DNA of 64,000 nt from Paradevosia shaoguanensis (GTDB taxonomy: Bacteria; Pseudomonadota; Alphaproteobacteria; Rhizobiales; Devosiaceae), in contig NZ_CP068983.1 of NCBI RefSeq assembly GCF_016801025.1, positions 2,417,001 to 2,481,000 on the forward strand. Reading direction: 5' to 3'. Position 1 is the stretch's first letter. Every line of letters starts with the position of its first letter. The notes beneath the pieces are model-generated. The model saw only the letters and a list, made by a program, of their open reading frames with translations, did no database searches and was not told where the DNA came from. Position numbers and translations under genes: made by a program. Positions 32,650-41,833 of this stretch are shown here, in pieces.

Positions 32650-33489
32650 ATGCCTGCTGCACGGCCCATATGGAAAGGGCAGCTTCGCCTGTCGCTGGTC
32701 TCGATCGCGGTCGAGCTCTATTCGGCGACCAAGGCCAATGCCAAACCCACCTTCCGTCAGATTCACGAGCCGACCGGCAAACCCATCCACTACGAGAAGG
32801 TGGTGGCGGGCGTCGGGCCGGTCGACAAGGACGAGATCATGAAGGGCTTCGAGTATGAGAAGGGCGACTATGTCCTGCTCACCGACAAGGAGCTCGATGC
32901 CGTCAAGCTCGAGACGCGCAAGACGCTCGAACTCACCCAGTTCGTGGGCGCCTGCGACATCGATCCGATCTATTACGACAAACCCTATTTCGTGGTGCCG
33001 GCCGACGATCTGGCCGAAGACGCCTTTCGCGTCGTGCGCGACGCGCTGCGCGATACCCAGAAGATCGGCATCGGTCAGCTGACGCTGCGCGGCAAGGAAT
33101 ACCTCGTCGCCATCCGCCCCTCGGGCACCGGCCTTCTCCTCGAAACGCTCCATTACGAGGACGAGATCAGGAAGTCCGACAGCTATTTCTCGGCCATCGG
33201 CAAGGGCAAGGCCGACAAGGAGCTGGTCGAGGTGGCCGAGGCGCTGATCGACAAGAAGACGGCGCCGTTCGATGCCGACAATTACAAGGACCATTACGAG
33301 GCGGCGCTGCGCGAACTCATCGCGCGCAAGCTCAAGTCCAAGGGCAGGAAGATCACCACCGATGTCGAGCCGCCCGAGAAGCGCGCCGAGGGCAGCAATG
33401 TGGTCGACCTGATGTCGGCCTTGAAGAAGAGCCTCGAAACCGGCGCCGCCAAGCCCAAGGCTGCGGCCAGTCGGCGGAAGGCGAGCTGA
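32650..33489 (+). CDS. ku: Ku end-binding protein, copy 2
   Basis: Protein of 279 residues. The N-terminus PIWKGQLRLSLVSIAVELYS, the segment GFEYEKGDYVLLTDKELDAV, and YDKPYFVVPADDLAEDAFRV identify Ku. The tail after about residue 250 is short and basic (KPKAAASRRKAS), unlike the longer Lys/Ala tail of copy 1. A GAGGGAAGA ribosome site precedes the ATG. It is the first gene behind the EcfG-type promoter, and ligD2 starts 2 bases after its stop. The order ku-ligD is the reverse of copy 1. Confidence 0.95.
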   Translation: MPAARPIWKGQLRLSLVSIAVELYSATKANAKPTFRQIHEPTGKPIHYEKVVAGVGPVDKDEIMKGFEYEKGDYVLLTDKELDAVKLETRKTLELTQFVGACDIDPIYYDKPYFVVPADDLAEDAFRVVRDALRDTQKIGIGQLTLRGKEYLVAIRPSGTGLLLETLHYEDEIRKSDSYFSAIGKGKADKELVEVAEALIDKKTAPFDADNYKDHYEAALRELIARKLKSKGRKITTDVEPPEKRAEGSNVVDLMSALKKSLETGAAKPKAAASRRKAS

Positions 33490-33491
33490 AA

Positions 33492-36065
33492 ATGGCGCTC
33501 GCCAGGGCCAGGGACCTCCTCACCGATTATCGCGCCAAGCGCGACTTCGCCAAGACGCGCGAACCGTCCGGCAAGGCGCGCGGCAAGCCGGGAAAGGCCG
33601 CCGGCGGCATATTCGTCGTGCAGCAGCACGACGCCACCCGCATGCACTGGGATTTCCGCCTCGAACTCGACGGCGTGCTCAAGAGCTGGGCGGTGACGCG
33701 CGGCCCCTCAAGCAACCCGGCCGACAAACGCCTGGCCGTGCGCGTCGAGGATCACCCGCTCGACTATGCCCACTTCGAGGGCACGATACCCGAGGGCCAG
33801 TATGGCGGGGGCACGGTGATGCTCTGGGACGAGGGGACCTGGGAGCCGATCGGCGATCCGCATGAAGGGCTCGAAAAGGGCGACCTCAAGTTCAAGCTCA
33901 ACGGCCGGCGCATGAAGGGCGAATGGGTGCTGGTGCACATGAAGGGGCGCGACCGGGGCAAGAGGGAAAACTGGCTGCTCATCAAGCATCGCGACCGCTA
34001 TGCCACCGAGAACGGCGACGCGCTCGTCGCCGACAACAAGACCAGCGTCGAGACCGGGCGCGATCTCACCGCCATCGCCGAGGGTCTGGCCTCGAAGAAG
34101 AAACCGGCCAAGCCCAAGGTCTGGACCCATGGCCACGAAGTCGCGCTCCCCGATTTCCGCCCACCCGAACTCGCGACCCTCGTCGATACCGTGCCGGAGG
34201 GATCAGGGTGGCTCTTCGAGATGAAGTATGATGGCTACCGGTGCCTCGCCGCGCTGGCGGGCGAGGAGGTTCGCCTCTACACCCGCAACGGCAACGACTG
34301 GACCACCGAGTTCGCCGCCATCCGCGAGCCGCTCTCCCACATTACCGGCGGCAGCGCCCTCATCGATGGCGAGCTCTGCGCCTTCGACCGCGAGGGGCAC
34401 ACGGATTTCTCCACTCTCAAGGCGGCGCTCTCCAACGGCAGCCCGCTGGTCTATTTCGTCTTCGATATCCTCGAGCAGGATGGCGAGGATTTGAGCGAAT
34501 TGCCGCTCACCGAGCGCAAGGCGCGGCTCAAGAAGCTCCTGGGCAAGGTGGACAAGTCCTCGCCGGTCCAGTTCTCCGAGCATATCGAGGGCAATGGCGA
34601 GCAGGTGCTCAATGCGCTCTGCTCGGCCGGCCACGAGGGCGTCATCGCCAAGCGCGCCAATTCCCGATACGCGGGCGAGCGCACCAAGTCCTGGCTCAAG
34701 ATCAAGTGTCTCAAGCGCCAGGAATTCGTCATCGGCGGCTGGCGTCCCTCCGAGAAGAAACGCACTTTCGCCTCGCTCCTCCTGGGCGCCTGGGACGACG
34801 ACAAGTTCGTCTATCACGGCCGCGTCGGCACGGGTTTTTCGGAAAAGGACGCGGCGGCCCTGCAGGCCGCGCTCGACAAGCGTGCTCGCAAGGATACCCC
34901 CTTCGTCAACGCGCCGCGCGACATTGCCCGGGTCGCCCGCTGGGTCGAGCCGGAACTGGTGGCCGAGATCGCCTATACCGAGGTCACGCCCGATGGCGCG
35001 CTGCGGCATCCGTCCTTCCTTGGGCTGAGGGAAGACAAGCCGGCGCGCTCTGTTAAGATGGAAGTGGCGGCGTCCCCGCCTCCGGAGGACGCGCCGTCGA
35101 AAGCGGAAGGAGCGCGCGTGCAGCATCTCGATCCCGCAAGAGGCGTGGCCGCTGCCGAGCGGCTGGGCGTCAACCTCACCAGCCCCGATCGCGTGGCCTA
35201 TCCAGGGCAGGGGGTCACCAAGGGCGAACTCGTCGCCTATTACGACGCCGTGGCCGACGCTATGCTGCCCTATATCGTCGATCGCCCGCTCAGCCTCGTT
35301 CGCTGCCCGCAGGGGCGCGCCAAGGCCTGTTTCTTCCAGAAGCACGATACGGGCGGCTTTCCGCCGGCGATGAAAACCGTCCAGATCGCCGAGAAGGATG
35401 GCGAGAAGGAAAGCTATTTCTACGTCGATGACCTCGCCGGCATCGTCGCCGCCGTGCAGATGAACACGCTCGAATTCCACCTCTGGGGGTCGCGGCGCGA
35501 CAAGATCGAAAATCCCGAGCGCATCATCTTCGATATCGATCCCGATGAAGGCCTCGGCTTCGAGCACGTCCGCGCCGCCGCGCTCGATATCCGCAAGGGG
35601 CTCGAAGCCTGGGGCCTCAAGAGCTTCGCCATGCTCACCGGCGGCAAGGGCATTCACGTCATCGCGCCCCTGGTGCGACGGACTGAGTGGCCTGAGGTCA
35701 AGCTCTTCTGCAAGACCTTCGCCCAGGCCATGGCCGACGCCGAACCCGACCGCTTCACCACGGCCCTTTCCAAGGAAAAGCGCAAGGGCCGGATGTTCAT
35801 CGACTACCTGCGCAACGAACGCGGCTCGACCGCCATCGCGCCCTATTCCACCCGCTCGCGCGAGGGTGCGCCGGTGGCGACGCCCGTCACCTGGGAAGAG
35901 CTCGAAACCATCGAGCGCGCCAACGAATTCTCACTCCCCCAGGCCGCCGAACGCGCGAAAGGCCCGGACCCCTGGAAGGGCTATTTCAAGCTCGAACAAT
36001 CGATCACCAACGCCATGCTCAACGCCGTGGCCGGCCCGATCAGGGAGAGCGCGCCGAAGCGGTAG
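33492..36065 (+). CDS. ligD: Multifunctional DNA ligase D (PE-Lig-Pol), copy 2
   Basis: Protein of 857 residues. The 3'-phosphoesterase domain (about 35-190) has QQHDATRMHWDFRLELDG and VEDHPLDYAHFEGTIPEGQY. The ligase domain (about 225-530) has the nucleotidyl Lys in EMKYDGYR, SALIDGELCAF and HEGVIAKRANSRYAGERTKS. The primase-polymerase domain (about 570-845) has IIFDIDPDEGLGF with the Asp pair, LTGGKGIHVIAPL, and MFIDYLRNERGSTAIAPYS. All expected catalytic residues are present. The protein differs from copy 1 throughout, so the two are not a recent duplication. Ku is encoded 2 bases upstream. Confidence 0.95.
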   Translation: MALARARDLLTDYRAKRDFAKTREPSGKARGKPGKAAGGIFVVQQHDATRMHWDFRLELDGVLKSWAVTRGPSSNPADKRLAVRVEDHPLDYAHFEGTIPEGQYGGGTVMLWDEGTWEPIGDPHEGLEKGDLKFKLNGRRMKGEWVLVHMKGRDRGKRENWLLIKHRDRYATENGDALVADNKTSVETGRDLTAIAEGLASKKKPAKPKVWTHGHEVALPDFRPPELATLVDTVPEGSGWLFEMKYDGYRCLAALAGEEVRLYTRNGNDWTTEFAAIREPLSHITGGSALIDGELCAFDREGHTDFSTLKAALSNGSPLVYFVFDILEQDGEDLSELPLTERKARLKKLLGKVDKSSPVQFSEHIEGNGEQVLNALCSAGHEGVIAKRANSRYAGERTKSWLKIKCLKRQEFVIGGWRPSEKKRTFASLLLGAWDDDKFVYHGRVGTGFSEKDAAALQAALDKRARKDTPFVNAPRDIARVARWVEPELVAEIAYTEVTPDGALRHPSFLGLREDKPARSVKMEVAASPPPEDAPSKAEGARVQHLDPARGVAAAERLGVNLTSPDRVAYPGQGVTKGELVAYYDAVADAMLPYIVDRPLSLVRCPQGRAKACFFQKHDTGGFPPAMKTVQIAEKDGEKESYFYVDDLAGIVAAVQMNTLEFHLWGSRRDKIENPERIIFDIDPDEGLGFEHVRAAALDIRKGLEAWGLKSFAMLTGGKGIHVIAPLVRRTEWPEVKLFCKTFAQAMADAEPDRFTTALSKEKRKGRMFIDYLRNERGSTAIAPYSTRSREGAPVATPVTWEELETIERANEFSLPQAAERAKGPDPWKGYFKLEQSITNAMLNAVAGPIRESAPKR

Positions 36066-36167
36066 GGTTGGAAGCGGTAGGGGTAAAAAACGGTAGAGTT
36101 GGAAGCGGCAGGGATCAAGGAGCGCCTCTGGGGCGGCCATTCACCCCCCGATCCATCCCCACCCCTT

Positions 36168-36252
36168 ACTTCCCCGGCCGAAGAGCCGGGGCCCACGGAT
36201 ATCTCCACTCGAGTGGAGGGGTGCAATAGGCCCCGGATCAAGTCCGGGGAAG
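36168..36252 (+). repeat. Intergenic 85-bp palindrome, copy 7 plus an extra half-arm
   Basis: Plus orientation and well preserved: GGCCGAAGAGCC hairpin, core CTCCACTCGAGTGGAG, GTGCAATAGG, CCGGATCAAGTCCGG hairpin. A lone outer arm (GCCCCGGCCCTGCGGCCGGGG) follows at 36277-36299. The preceding bases 36060-36115 contain an imperfect direct repeat of GTTGGAAGCGG. No gene is seen in 36066-36364. Confidence 0.85.
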
Positions 36253-36364
36253 ATCGTGCTACTGGCGAAAGCTCAGCCCCGGCCCTGCGGCCGGGGAAGA
36301 TTGCTGGCCAAATCACGCCTCAGCCGGGTCTTCACCCGGAAACGATCGTGTTGCCGGCTAACGC

Positions 36365-37252
36365 TCAGCCCAGCGTCCCATCCAACGCCAGCTTGCGGAT
36401 TTCCGTCATGAAATCCCCCGCGATATCCGGGCGATCCAGAGCAAAGGCCACGTTGGCCGTGAGGAAACCTAGCTTCGAGCCGCAGTCAAAGACGCGTCCC
36501 TCATACTTCACGCCGGTGAACGGCTGGGTGTGCATCAGGCGTTGCATGGCGTCGGTGAGCTGGATTTCCCCACCCGCGCCCTTGGTCTGCTCGGAGAGCA
36601 GCGCGAAAATCTCGGGCTGGAGGATGTAGCGGCCCGAAATGAAAAGGTTCGAGGGCGCTTCGCCTACCTTGGGCTTTTCCACCATGCCGGTGATCGGGAA
36701 GCCCGTATCGGGGCCGTCGCCGCGCGCCACGATGCCGTAGGACGACACCTCAGACGGATCGACCTCCTCGACGCCGATGATGTTGCCCCCGCGTTCCTCG
36801 TAGGCATCCATCATCTGCTTGAGGACGCCCGGCTTGGCCTTGAACACCATGTCGGGCAGCAGCAGCGCGAAGGGCTGGTTGCCCACCAGTTCGCGCGCGC
36901 ACCACACGGCGTGGCCGAGCCCAAGCGGCTCCTGCTGGCGGGTAAAGCTCGTCTGGCCGGCGGAAGGCAGATCCTTCTGGAGTTCGGACAATGCCTCGGT
37001 CTTGCCGCGAATCTCGAGTGTGTGTTCCAGCTCGTACTGACGGTCGAAATGGTCCTCGATGACGCCCTTGTTGCGCCCGGTGACGAAAACCAGGTGCTCG
37101 ATGCCGGCTTCGCGGGCCTCATCCACTGCATACTGGATCAGCGGACGGTCGACGACGGTCAGCATTTCCTTGGGCATGGCTTTGGTGGCCGGCAGGAAGC
37201 GGGTGCCAAGGCCTGCTACGGGGAAAACGGCCGTACGAACGCGGTTCGGCAA
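36365..37252 (-). CDS. galU: UTP-glucose-1-phosphate uridylyltransferase
   Basis: Protein of 295 residues that makes UDP-glucose. Motifs are [20 protein letters not shown] with MPKEML (nucleotide binding), [46 protein letters not shown] (metal Asp) and [19 protein letters not shown]. It is divergent from galE (88-base gap); the two supply UDP-glucose and UDP-galactose for envelope sugars. Confidence 0.96.
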   Translation of the reverse strand: MPNRVRTAVFPVAGLGTRFLPATKAMPKEMLTVVDRPLIQYAVDEAREAGIEHLVFVTGRNKGVIEDHFDRQYELEHTLEIRGKTEALSELQKDLPSAGQTSFTRQQEPLGLGHAVWCARELVGNQPFALLLPDMVFKAKPGVLKQMMDAYEERGGNIIGVEEVDPSEVSSYGIVARGDGPDTGFPITGMVEKPKVGEAPSNLFISGRYILQPEIFALLSEQTKGAGGEIQLTDAMQRLMHTQPFTGVKYEGRVFDCGSKLGFLTANVAFALDRPDIAGDFMTEIRKLALDGTLG

Positions 37253-37340
37253 TGGGGGACTCCGTGCTAGGTGGGTAGTGTAATGCTATCTCAACGCAGT
37301 CGGTCTAGATTGCATCGAAAGTAGTTAATCAGAGGCAGTA

Positions 37341-38327
37341 ATGGCGGTTTTGGTTACGGGCGGCGCCGGTTATATCGGCAGTCATATGGTTCTTCGGCTT
37401 GCCGATGCCAATGAGGAGGTCGTCGTTCTGGACAATCTCGTCACCGGCTTCGACTGGGCCGTGGATCACCGCGCCACCCTCGTCCAGGGCAATGTCGGCG
37501 ATATGGGCCTTGTCGGCGATCTCATCGCCAAACACAAGATCACCGAAATCGTGCACTTCGCCGGATCGATCGTGGTACCGGAATCGGTAACCGACCCCCT
37601 CAAGTATTACGGCAACAACACCGCCGCCTCCCGCAACCTCATCGAGGCCGCGGTCAAGGGCGGGGTCAAGCACTTCATCTTCTCGTCCACCGCCGCCGTC
37701 TACGGCATGACCGGGCTCGAGCCGGTGGTCGAGGATTACCCGCTTTCGCCCATGTCGCCCTATGGCCGCTCCAAGCTCATGACCGAGTGGATGCTGGCCG
37801 ACGTCGCGGCGGCGCATCCGATCACTTATGGCGTGCTGCGCTATTTCAACGTCGCGGGCGCCGACCCCAAGAAGCGCTCGGGCCAGTCGACACCGCTCGC
37901 CACCCACCTCATCAAGGTCGCCTGCCAGACCGCCCTCGGCCAGCGCGCCAAGATGGATATCTTCGGCACCGATTACCCCACGCCCGACGGCACCTGCGTG
38001 CGTGACTACATCCACGTCACCGACCTGGTTGAAGCGCATGCGCTGCTGCTCAATCACCTGCGCAAGGGCGGGAACAGCACCACGTTCAATTGCGGCTATG
38101 GTCGCGGCTATTCGGTGCGCCAGGTGGTCGATACGGTCAAGGCCGTCTCGGGCATCGACTTCCGGGTCGATGAAGGCCCGCGCCGCGCGGGCGATCCGCC
38201 GGCCATTGTCGCGGGGGCCGACAAGGTCCGTCAGCTCCTTGGCTGGAAGCCGGCGCATGACGACCTCACCGGCATCGTGCGCTCCGCGCTCGATTGGGAA
38301 AGCTACCTCGCCACGCGCAACCGCTAG
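37341..38327 (+). CDS. galE: UDP-glucose 4-epimerase
   Basis: Protein of 328 residues interconverting UDP-glucose and UDP-galactose with bound NAD. The Rossmann motif is VLVTGGAGYIGSHMVLRLAD; the catalytic Ser/Thr is in FSSTAAVYG, and Tyr/Lys are in SPYGRSKLMTE. The late motifs YFNVAGADP and TPDGTCVRDYIHVTDLVEAH are typical of GalE. Its stop codon TAG is also the first CTAG of the repeat element at 38324-38574. Confidence 0.95.
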   Translation: MAVLVTGGAGYIGSHMVLRLADANEEVVVLDNLVTGFDWAVDHRATLVQGNVGDMGLVGDLIAKHKITEIVHFAGSIVVPESVTDPLKYYGNNTAASRNLIEAAVKGGVKHFIFSSTAAVYGMTGLEPVVEDYPLSPMSPYGRSKLMTEWMLADVAAAHPITYGVLRYFNVAGADPKKRSGQSTPLATHLIKVACQTALGQRAKMDIFGTDYPTPDGTCVRDYIHVTDLVEAHALLLNHLRKGGNSTTFNCGYGRGYSVRQVVDTVKAVSGIDFRVDEGPRRAGDPPAIVAGADKVRQLLGWKPAHDDLTGIVRSALDWESYLATRNR

Positions 38328-38574
38328 GGTCTGTACTCAATTGCACCGGTAGGTGAGGTTGCGATGGCCGCCCCACCCACCGGACTTCCCCGGACTTGAT
38401 CCGGGGCCTATTGCACCCCTCCACTCGAGTGGAGGAATCCGTGGGCCCCGGCTCTGCGGCCGGGGAAGTTCAGCGGGTGTGGCGCGGCAGACGGACAGCG
38501 CCTTCCGTTGGAATCTTTCGGATCGGTAGATAAGGCGCTCTGGGGCGCCGGGACTTGTTGAGTACGGACCCTAG
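38324..38574 (+). mobile_element. MITE-like element, copy 1 (complete, 251 bases)
   Basis: Bounded by inverted repeats CTAGGGTCTGTACTCAA (38324-38340) and TTGAGTACGGACCCTAG (38558-38574), 16 of 17 positions matching. Inside are GGTTGCGATGGCCGCC, one full 85-bp palindrome, and a segment with CCGTTGGAATCTTTCGG and GCGCTCTGGGGCGCC. There is no reading frame for a transposase. The left CTAG contains the galE stop. An inverted copy is at 56646-56858 and a one-ended copy at 51193. Confidence 0.75.
38384..38469 (-). repeat. Intergenic 85-bp palindrome, copy 8
   Basis: Minus orientation, nested in the MITE-like element; the core CTCCACTCGAGTGGAG is perfect. Confidence 0.85.
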
Positions 38575-38696
38575 GGCGAAAGTGTGGCGGCGCCCGACGC
38601 CGCCTCGCCGCCATGCTATTGGCGATCAAGGCAAATCCGCCCGCATCCGGGTAGAGGCATGTCCGTGCTATCCTTGAGGGAATCGAGGAGACCAGA

Positions 38697-39920
38697 ATGG
38701 CGAAGTCACCTTTCCGCGTCCCGCTGATCGTTCTTGCCCTGGCCCTCCTGACGGTGCCCGCCCTGGCGCAGTCGCAGGAGAGCTTCGGTTCCTTCATCCG
38801 CTCGTTCGAGGCCAAGGCCCTGGCGGCGGGGGTGACGCGCGAAACCTATCGCCGCGCCACGGATGGCCTCACCGAAGATCCCAACGTCCCCAATCTCGTC
38901 ACCACCCAGCCCGAATTCACCACGCCCGTCTGGGACTATATCGACAAGCGCGTCTCCAATGAGCGGATCGGGCAGGGCCAGAAGGCCATGGGCGAGCAGA
39001 AGGCGCTCTTCGCCGCCGCCGGCCAGCGCTACGGGGTCGATCCCTATCTCCTCGGCGCTATCTGGGGGATCGAGACCAATTACGGCACGATCCTTTCCAA
39101 CACCAAATACATCAAACCCATCATCCGCTCGCTCGCGACAGTGGTCCATCACCGCCGGGCGCGGCTCAAGGAAGACGAGCAGGATCTCATCGCCGCGCTC
39201 CTCCTCGTCCAGCGTGGGCCGCTCGATGCCAAGCACCTCGTCGGCTCATGGGCCGGCGCCATCGGGCACCTCCAGGTCAATCCGAGCAATGTTCTCAAAT
39301 ACGGCACGGATGGCGATGGCGACGGCCAGATCGACCTTCACGATTCCCTCGCCGACGCGCTGGCCACCACCTCGCGCTTCCTCATCGGTCTCGGCTACCA
39401 GCCGGGCATGGATTGGGGCTACGAGGTGCAGTTGCCCGAGGGGTTCGACTACACCCTTGCCGGGCGCGACGGTTATCGCACCATCGGCTTCTTCGCCGAT
39501 CGCGGCGTCACGCGGGTTGGCAACCGCAAGTTCCCCGATCCCGGCACGCCGGTCTTCCTCTATGTGCCGGCGGGCAAGACCGGGCCGAAATTCCTGATGA
39601 CGCCCAATTATCTCGTGCTCAAGGGCTACAATTTCTCGGATAGCTACGCGATGGCCATCGCCCATCTCACGGATCGGCTGAAGGGCGCCGGCGATTTCGC
39701 CCAGCCCTGGCCCCGCCATGCGCAATTCCCCAACCTGGCCCAGCGCAAGGCCATCCAGGCCGCCCTCGTCAAGCTCGGCTATCTCAAGGGCAGTTCGGAC
39801 GGCCGCATCGGGCCGGTGACGCAGGAAGCCTATGCGCGCTTCCAGGCGTCGCGCGGGGAAGTGGCGGATGGGTTCGTAACCATCGAGGCCTATAACGAAC
39901 TGGCGGCGGCCGTCCGCTGA
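38697..39920 (+). CDS. MltB-family lytic murein transglycosylase
   Basis: Protein of 407 residues that cleaves peptidoglycan glycan strands in the periplasm. A signal peptide (VPLIVLALALLTVPALAQ) precedes a MltB-type catalytic domain (about 30-330): GVDPYLLGAIWGIETNYGTI with the catalytic Glu, and AGAIGHLQVNPSNVLKYGTD where typical enzymes read GAMGxxQFMPS. A C-terminal peptidoglycan-binding domain follows (about 345-405: AIQAALVKLGYLKGSSDGRI, GPVTQEAYARFQASRG). It is a single gene with its own upstream region. Confidence 0.93.
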   Translation: MAKSPFRVPLIVLALALLTVPALAQSQESFGSFIRSFEAKALAAGVTRETYRRATDGLTEDPNVPNLVTTQPEFTTPVWDYIDKRVSNERIGQGQKAMGEQKALFAAAGQRYGVDPYLLGAIWGIETNYGTILSNTKYIKPIIRSLATVVHHRRARLKEDEQDLIAALLLVQRGPLDAKHLVGSWAGAIGHLQVNPSNVLKYGTDGDGDGQIDLHDSLADALATTSRFLIGLGYQPGMDWGYEVQLPEGFDYTLAGRDGYRTIGFFADRGVTRVGNRKFPDPGTPVFLYVPAGKTGPKFLMTPNYLVLKGYNFSDSYAMAIAHLTDRLKGAGDFAQPWPRHAQFPNLAQRKAIQAALVKLGYLKGSSDGRIGPVTQEAYARFQASRGEVADGFVTIEAYNELAAAVR

Positions 39921-39967
39921 CGGCCAGTTCATTGGCCGCAAACATGAAAAGCTGCTAAGACGCGCCC

Positions 39968-41158
39968 ATGAACAGGAAGTCGATAAAGCTCTGGATCGTC
40001 GGGCTGATCATCGCCGCGCTCGTCCTCACGGACCTGGCGCCGATGTTCGTGCAGGCGCAGGAAGCCGCGCCTTCCATCCAGGTCGCCCAACAGCAGCAGC
40101 CGCGCCAGCGGCGCACGCTGATGGATATGCTTTTCGGCCCCAAGCAGCAGCCGCAGGTGGTCCAGCAAGCGCCTGTCGAGCAGCCGCGCCGCAAGGCGCC
40201 GGTCGCCGCAGCCCCAGCCGCACCGGCCAAGCCGGTGGTCGAAAAGGCGGCCAATGCCACGCGCCTCATGGTCTTCGGGGATTCCCTCGGCATCGATCTC
40301 GGCAAGGCGCTGGAGCGCTTCTACTCGGAAGACCCGAACCTGGTCGTCATCAACAAGTCCAAGGCGTCGACCGGCTTCGTCCGGCACGACTACTACGACT
40401 GGAACAAGGTGATTTCCGACGAGATCGCCGCCAACAGCTTCGATCTCGCCGTCGTCTTCCTCGGCATCAACGACATGCAGGTGCTCGACGAGGACGGGCA
40501 GAGCTTCACCCCGCTCACCGAGGACTGGAACAAGCACTACACCGCCCGCCTCAACGACGTGCTCTCGCAACTGCGCGCCGCCAACAAGCCGGTGGTCTGG
40601 ATCGGCCTGCCGCCGGTGGCCGATGCCAGCTTTTCGTCCGACCTCAGCCAGATCACCTCGCTCCAGCGCATGGCGAGCTTTTCGGGCGGCGCGGAATTCC
40701 TCGATATCTACGAGAAATTTGCCGACGAGAACGGCCAGTTCGCCAGTTTCGGCCCCAACCTCAAGGGCGAGAATGTGCGCATGCGCAAGGATGACGGCAT
40801 CCACTTCTCGACCGCAGGTTCGGACAAGCTCGCCTTCTACCTCAGCCAGGCCATCCGCGCCTTCTATCGCGGCGGCGGCGTCAGCATCGCAGTGGCCGAT
40901 CCGCTGGTCGGCACCGATGCCCAGCCCATGCTGCGCCCGCCCTATCAGGGGCTCGGCCAGATCCGCCTCCTCGAAGTGGCAGGCGCCGTGATCCCGCTTT
41001 CCAAGACGCCGCCGCGCGCCACCGATCTCATCACCGCCTCGACCGCTCCGGCGGCAAAGCCGATCGATCTCGAGGCGCTGATGCAGGCTCCGATCGGGCG
41101 CGTCGATGCCTTCGGCGTCGGCATCGCCCCGCAGGACCCCGACGAGGAGCAGCCGTGA
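39968..41158 (+). CDS. DUF459/SGNH-hydrolase-family secreted protein
   Basis: Protein of 396 residues. A signal or anchor segment (LWIVGLIIAALVLTDLAPMF) is followed by a Gln/Pro/Ala-rich linker (to about 95). The SGNH hydrolase domain (about 98-300) has block I FGDSLGIDLG (Ser), block III VFLGINDMQVLD (Asn) and block V DDGIHFSTAG (Asp, His). DUF459 members are probably periplasmic esterases acting on cell-wall or exopolysaccharide acyl groups; the substrate is unproven. Its stop overlaps the next gene's GTG start (GTGA). Confidence 0.88.
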   Translation: MNRKSIKLWIVGLIIAALVLTDLAPMFVQAQEAAPSIQVAQQQQPRQRRTLMDMLFGPKQQPQVVQQAPVEQPRRKAPVAAAPAAPAKPVVEKAANATRLMVFGDSLGIDLGKALERFYSEDPNLVVINKSKASTGFVRHDYYDWNKVISDEIAANSFDLAVVFLGINDMQVLDEDGQSFTPLTEDWNKHYTARLNDVLSQLRAANKPVVWIGLPPVADASFSSDLSQITSLQRMASFSGGAEFLDIYEKFADENGQFASFGPNLKGENVRMRKDDGIHFSTAGSDKLAFYLSQAIRAFYRGGGVSIAVADPLVGTDAQPMLRPPYQGLGQIRLLEVAGAVIPLSKTPPRATDLITASTAPAAKPIDLEALMQAPIGRVDAFGVGIAPQDPDEEQP

Positions 41159-41805
41159 GGCGTGCCTTTCTCGACGCCCTTGTCGGCCGCACTTCGGATC
41201 GCGCAGGTCAGGGTATTCTCAGGGTCGGCATCAATGGCGTCGATGGTTCCGGCAAGACCACGCTCGCCGACGAACTGGCCCCGCTCGTCGCAGCCGCGAC
41301 CGGCCTGCCGGTCATCCGTGCCAGCATCGATGGCTTCCACAATCCCCGCGCCGTCCGCTATACGCAGGGGCGTTCCTCGCCGCGCGGATTTTACGAAGAC
41401 AGCTTCAACCTCAAGCTCTTTCGCGAGCTCCTGCTCGATCCGCTGAGCCCCGGCGGCAACCGCCTCTACCGCCCCGCGGCCTTCGATCACCGCATCGACA
41501 GCACGGTCAGCGGCGAGCCGCAACTGGCCGCAATTCCTTCGATTCTCATCGTCGACGGCATCTTTCTCCTGCGCCCCGAACTGGCCGAATACTGGGATCT
41601 TTCGATCTTCCTCGATGTCCCCTTCACCCAATCCTTCGCCCGCATGTCCAGGCGCGACGGCAGCCCGCCCGAAGAGAGCGCAGCCGAAAACCTGCGTTAT
41701 CGCGACGGCCAGCGTCTCTATTTCGAAGCGTGCAAGCCGCAGGAGCGGGCAGACGTGCTGGTCGACTACGCGGATCTGGAGCGCCCCGCGATCCTGCGGG
41801 GGTGA
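41155..41805 (+). CDS. Uridine kinase-like P-loop kinase
   Basis: Protein of 216 residues. The Walker A motif GINGVDGSGKTTLADELAPL is near residue 27. Then come ASIDGFHNPRAVRYTQGRSS, the substrate segment SPRGFYEDSFNLKLFRELLL, Walker B-like ILIVDGIFLLRPELAEYWD, and the lid RMSRRDGSPPEESAAENLRY. It belongs to the uridine kinase/panK-related group whose exact substrate varies. It starts at a GTG that overlaps the DUF459 gene stop by 4 bases, so it is translated by coupling. Confidence 0.85.
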   Translation: MRRAFLDALVGRTSDRAGQGILRVGINGVDGSGKTTLADELAPLVAAATGLPVIRASIDGFHNPRAVRYTQGRSSPRGFYEDSFNLKLFRELLLDPLSPGGNRLYRPAAFDHRIDSTVSGEPQLAAIPSILIVDGIFLLRPELAEYWDLSIFLDVPFTQSFARMSRRDGSPPEESAAENLRYRDGQRLYFEACKPQERADVLVDYADLERPAILRG

Positions 41806-41833
41806 GGACACCCAAGTCCAACCAGGCGTGTCG

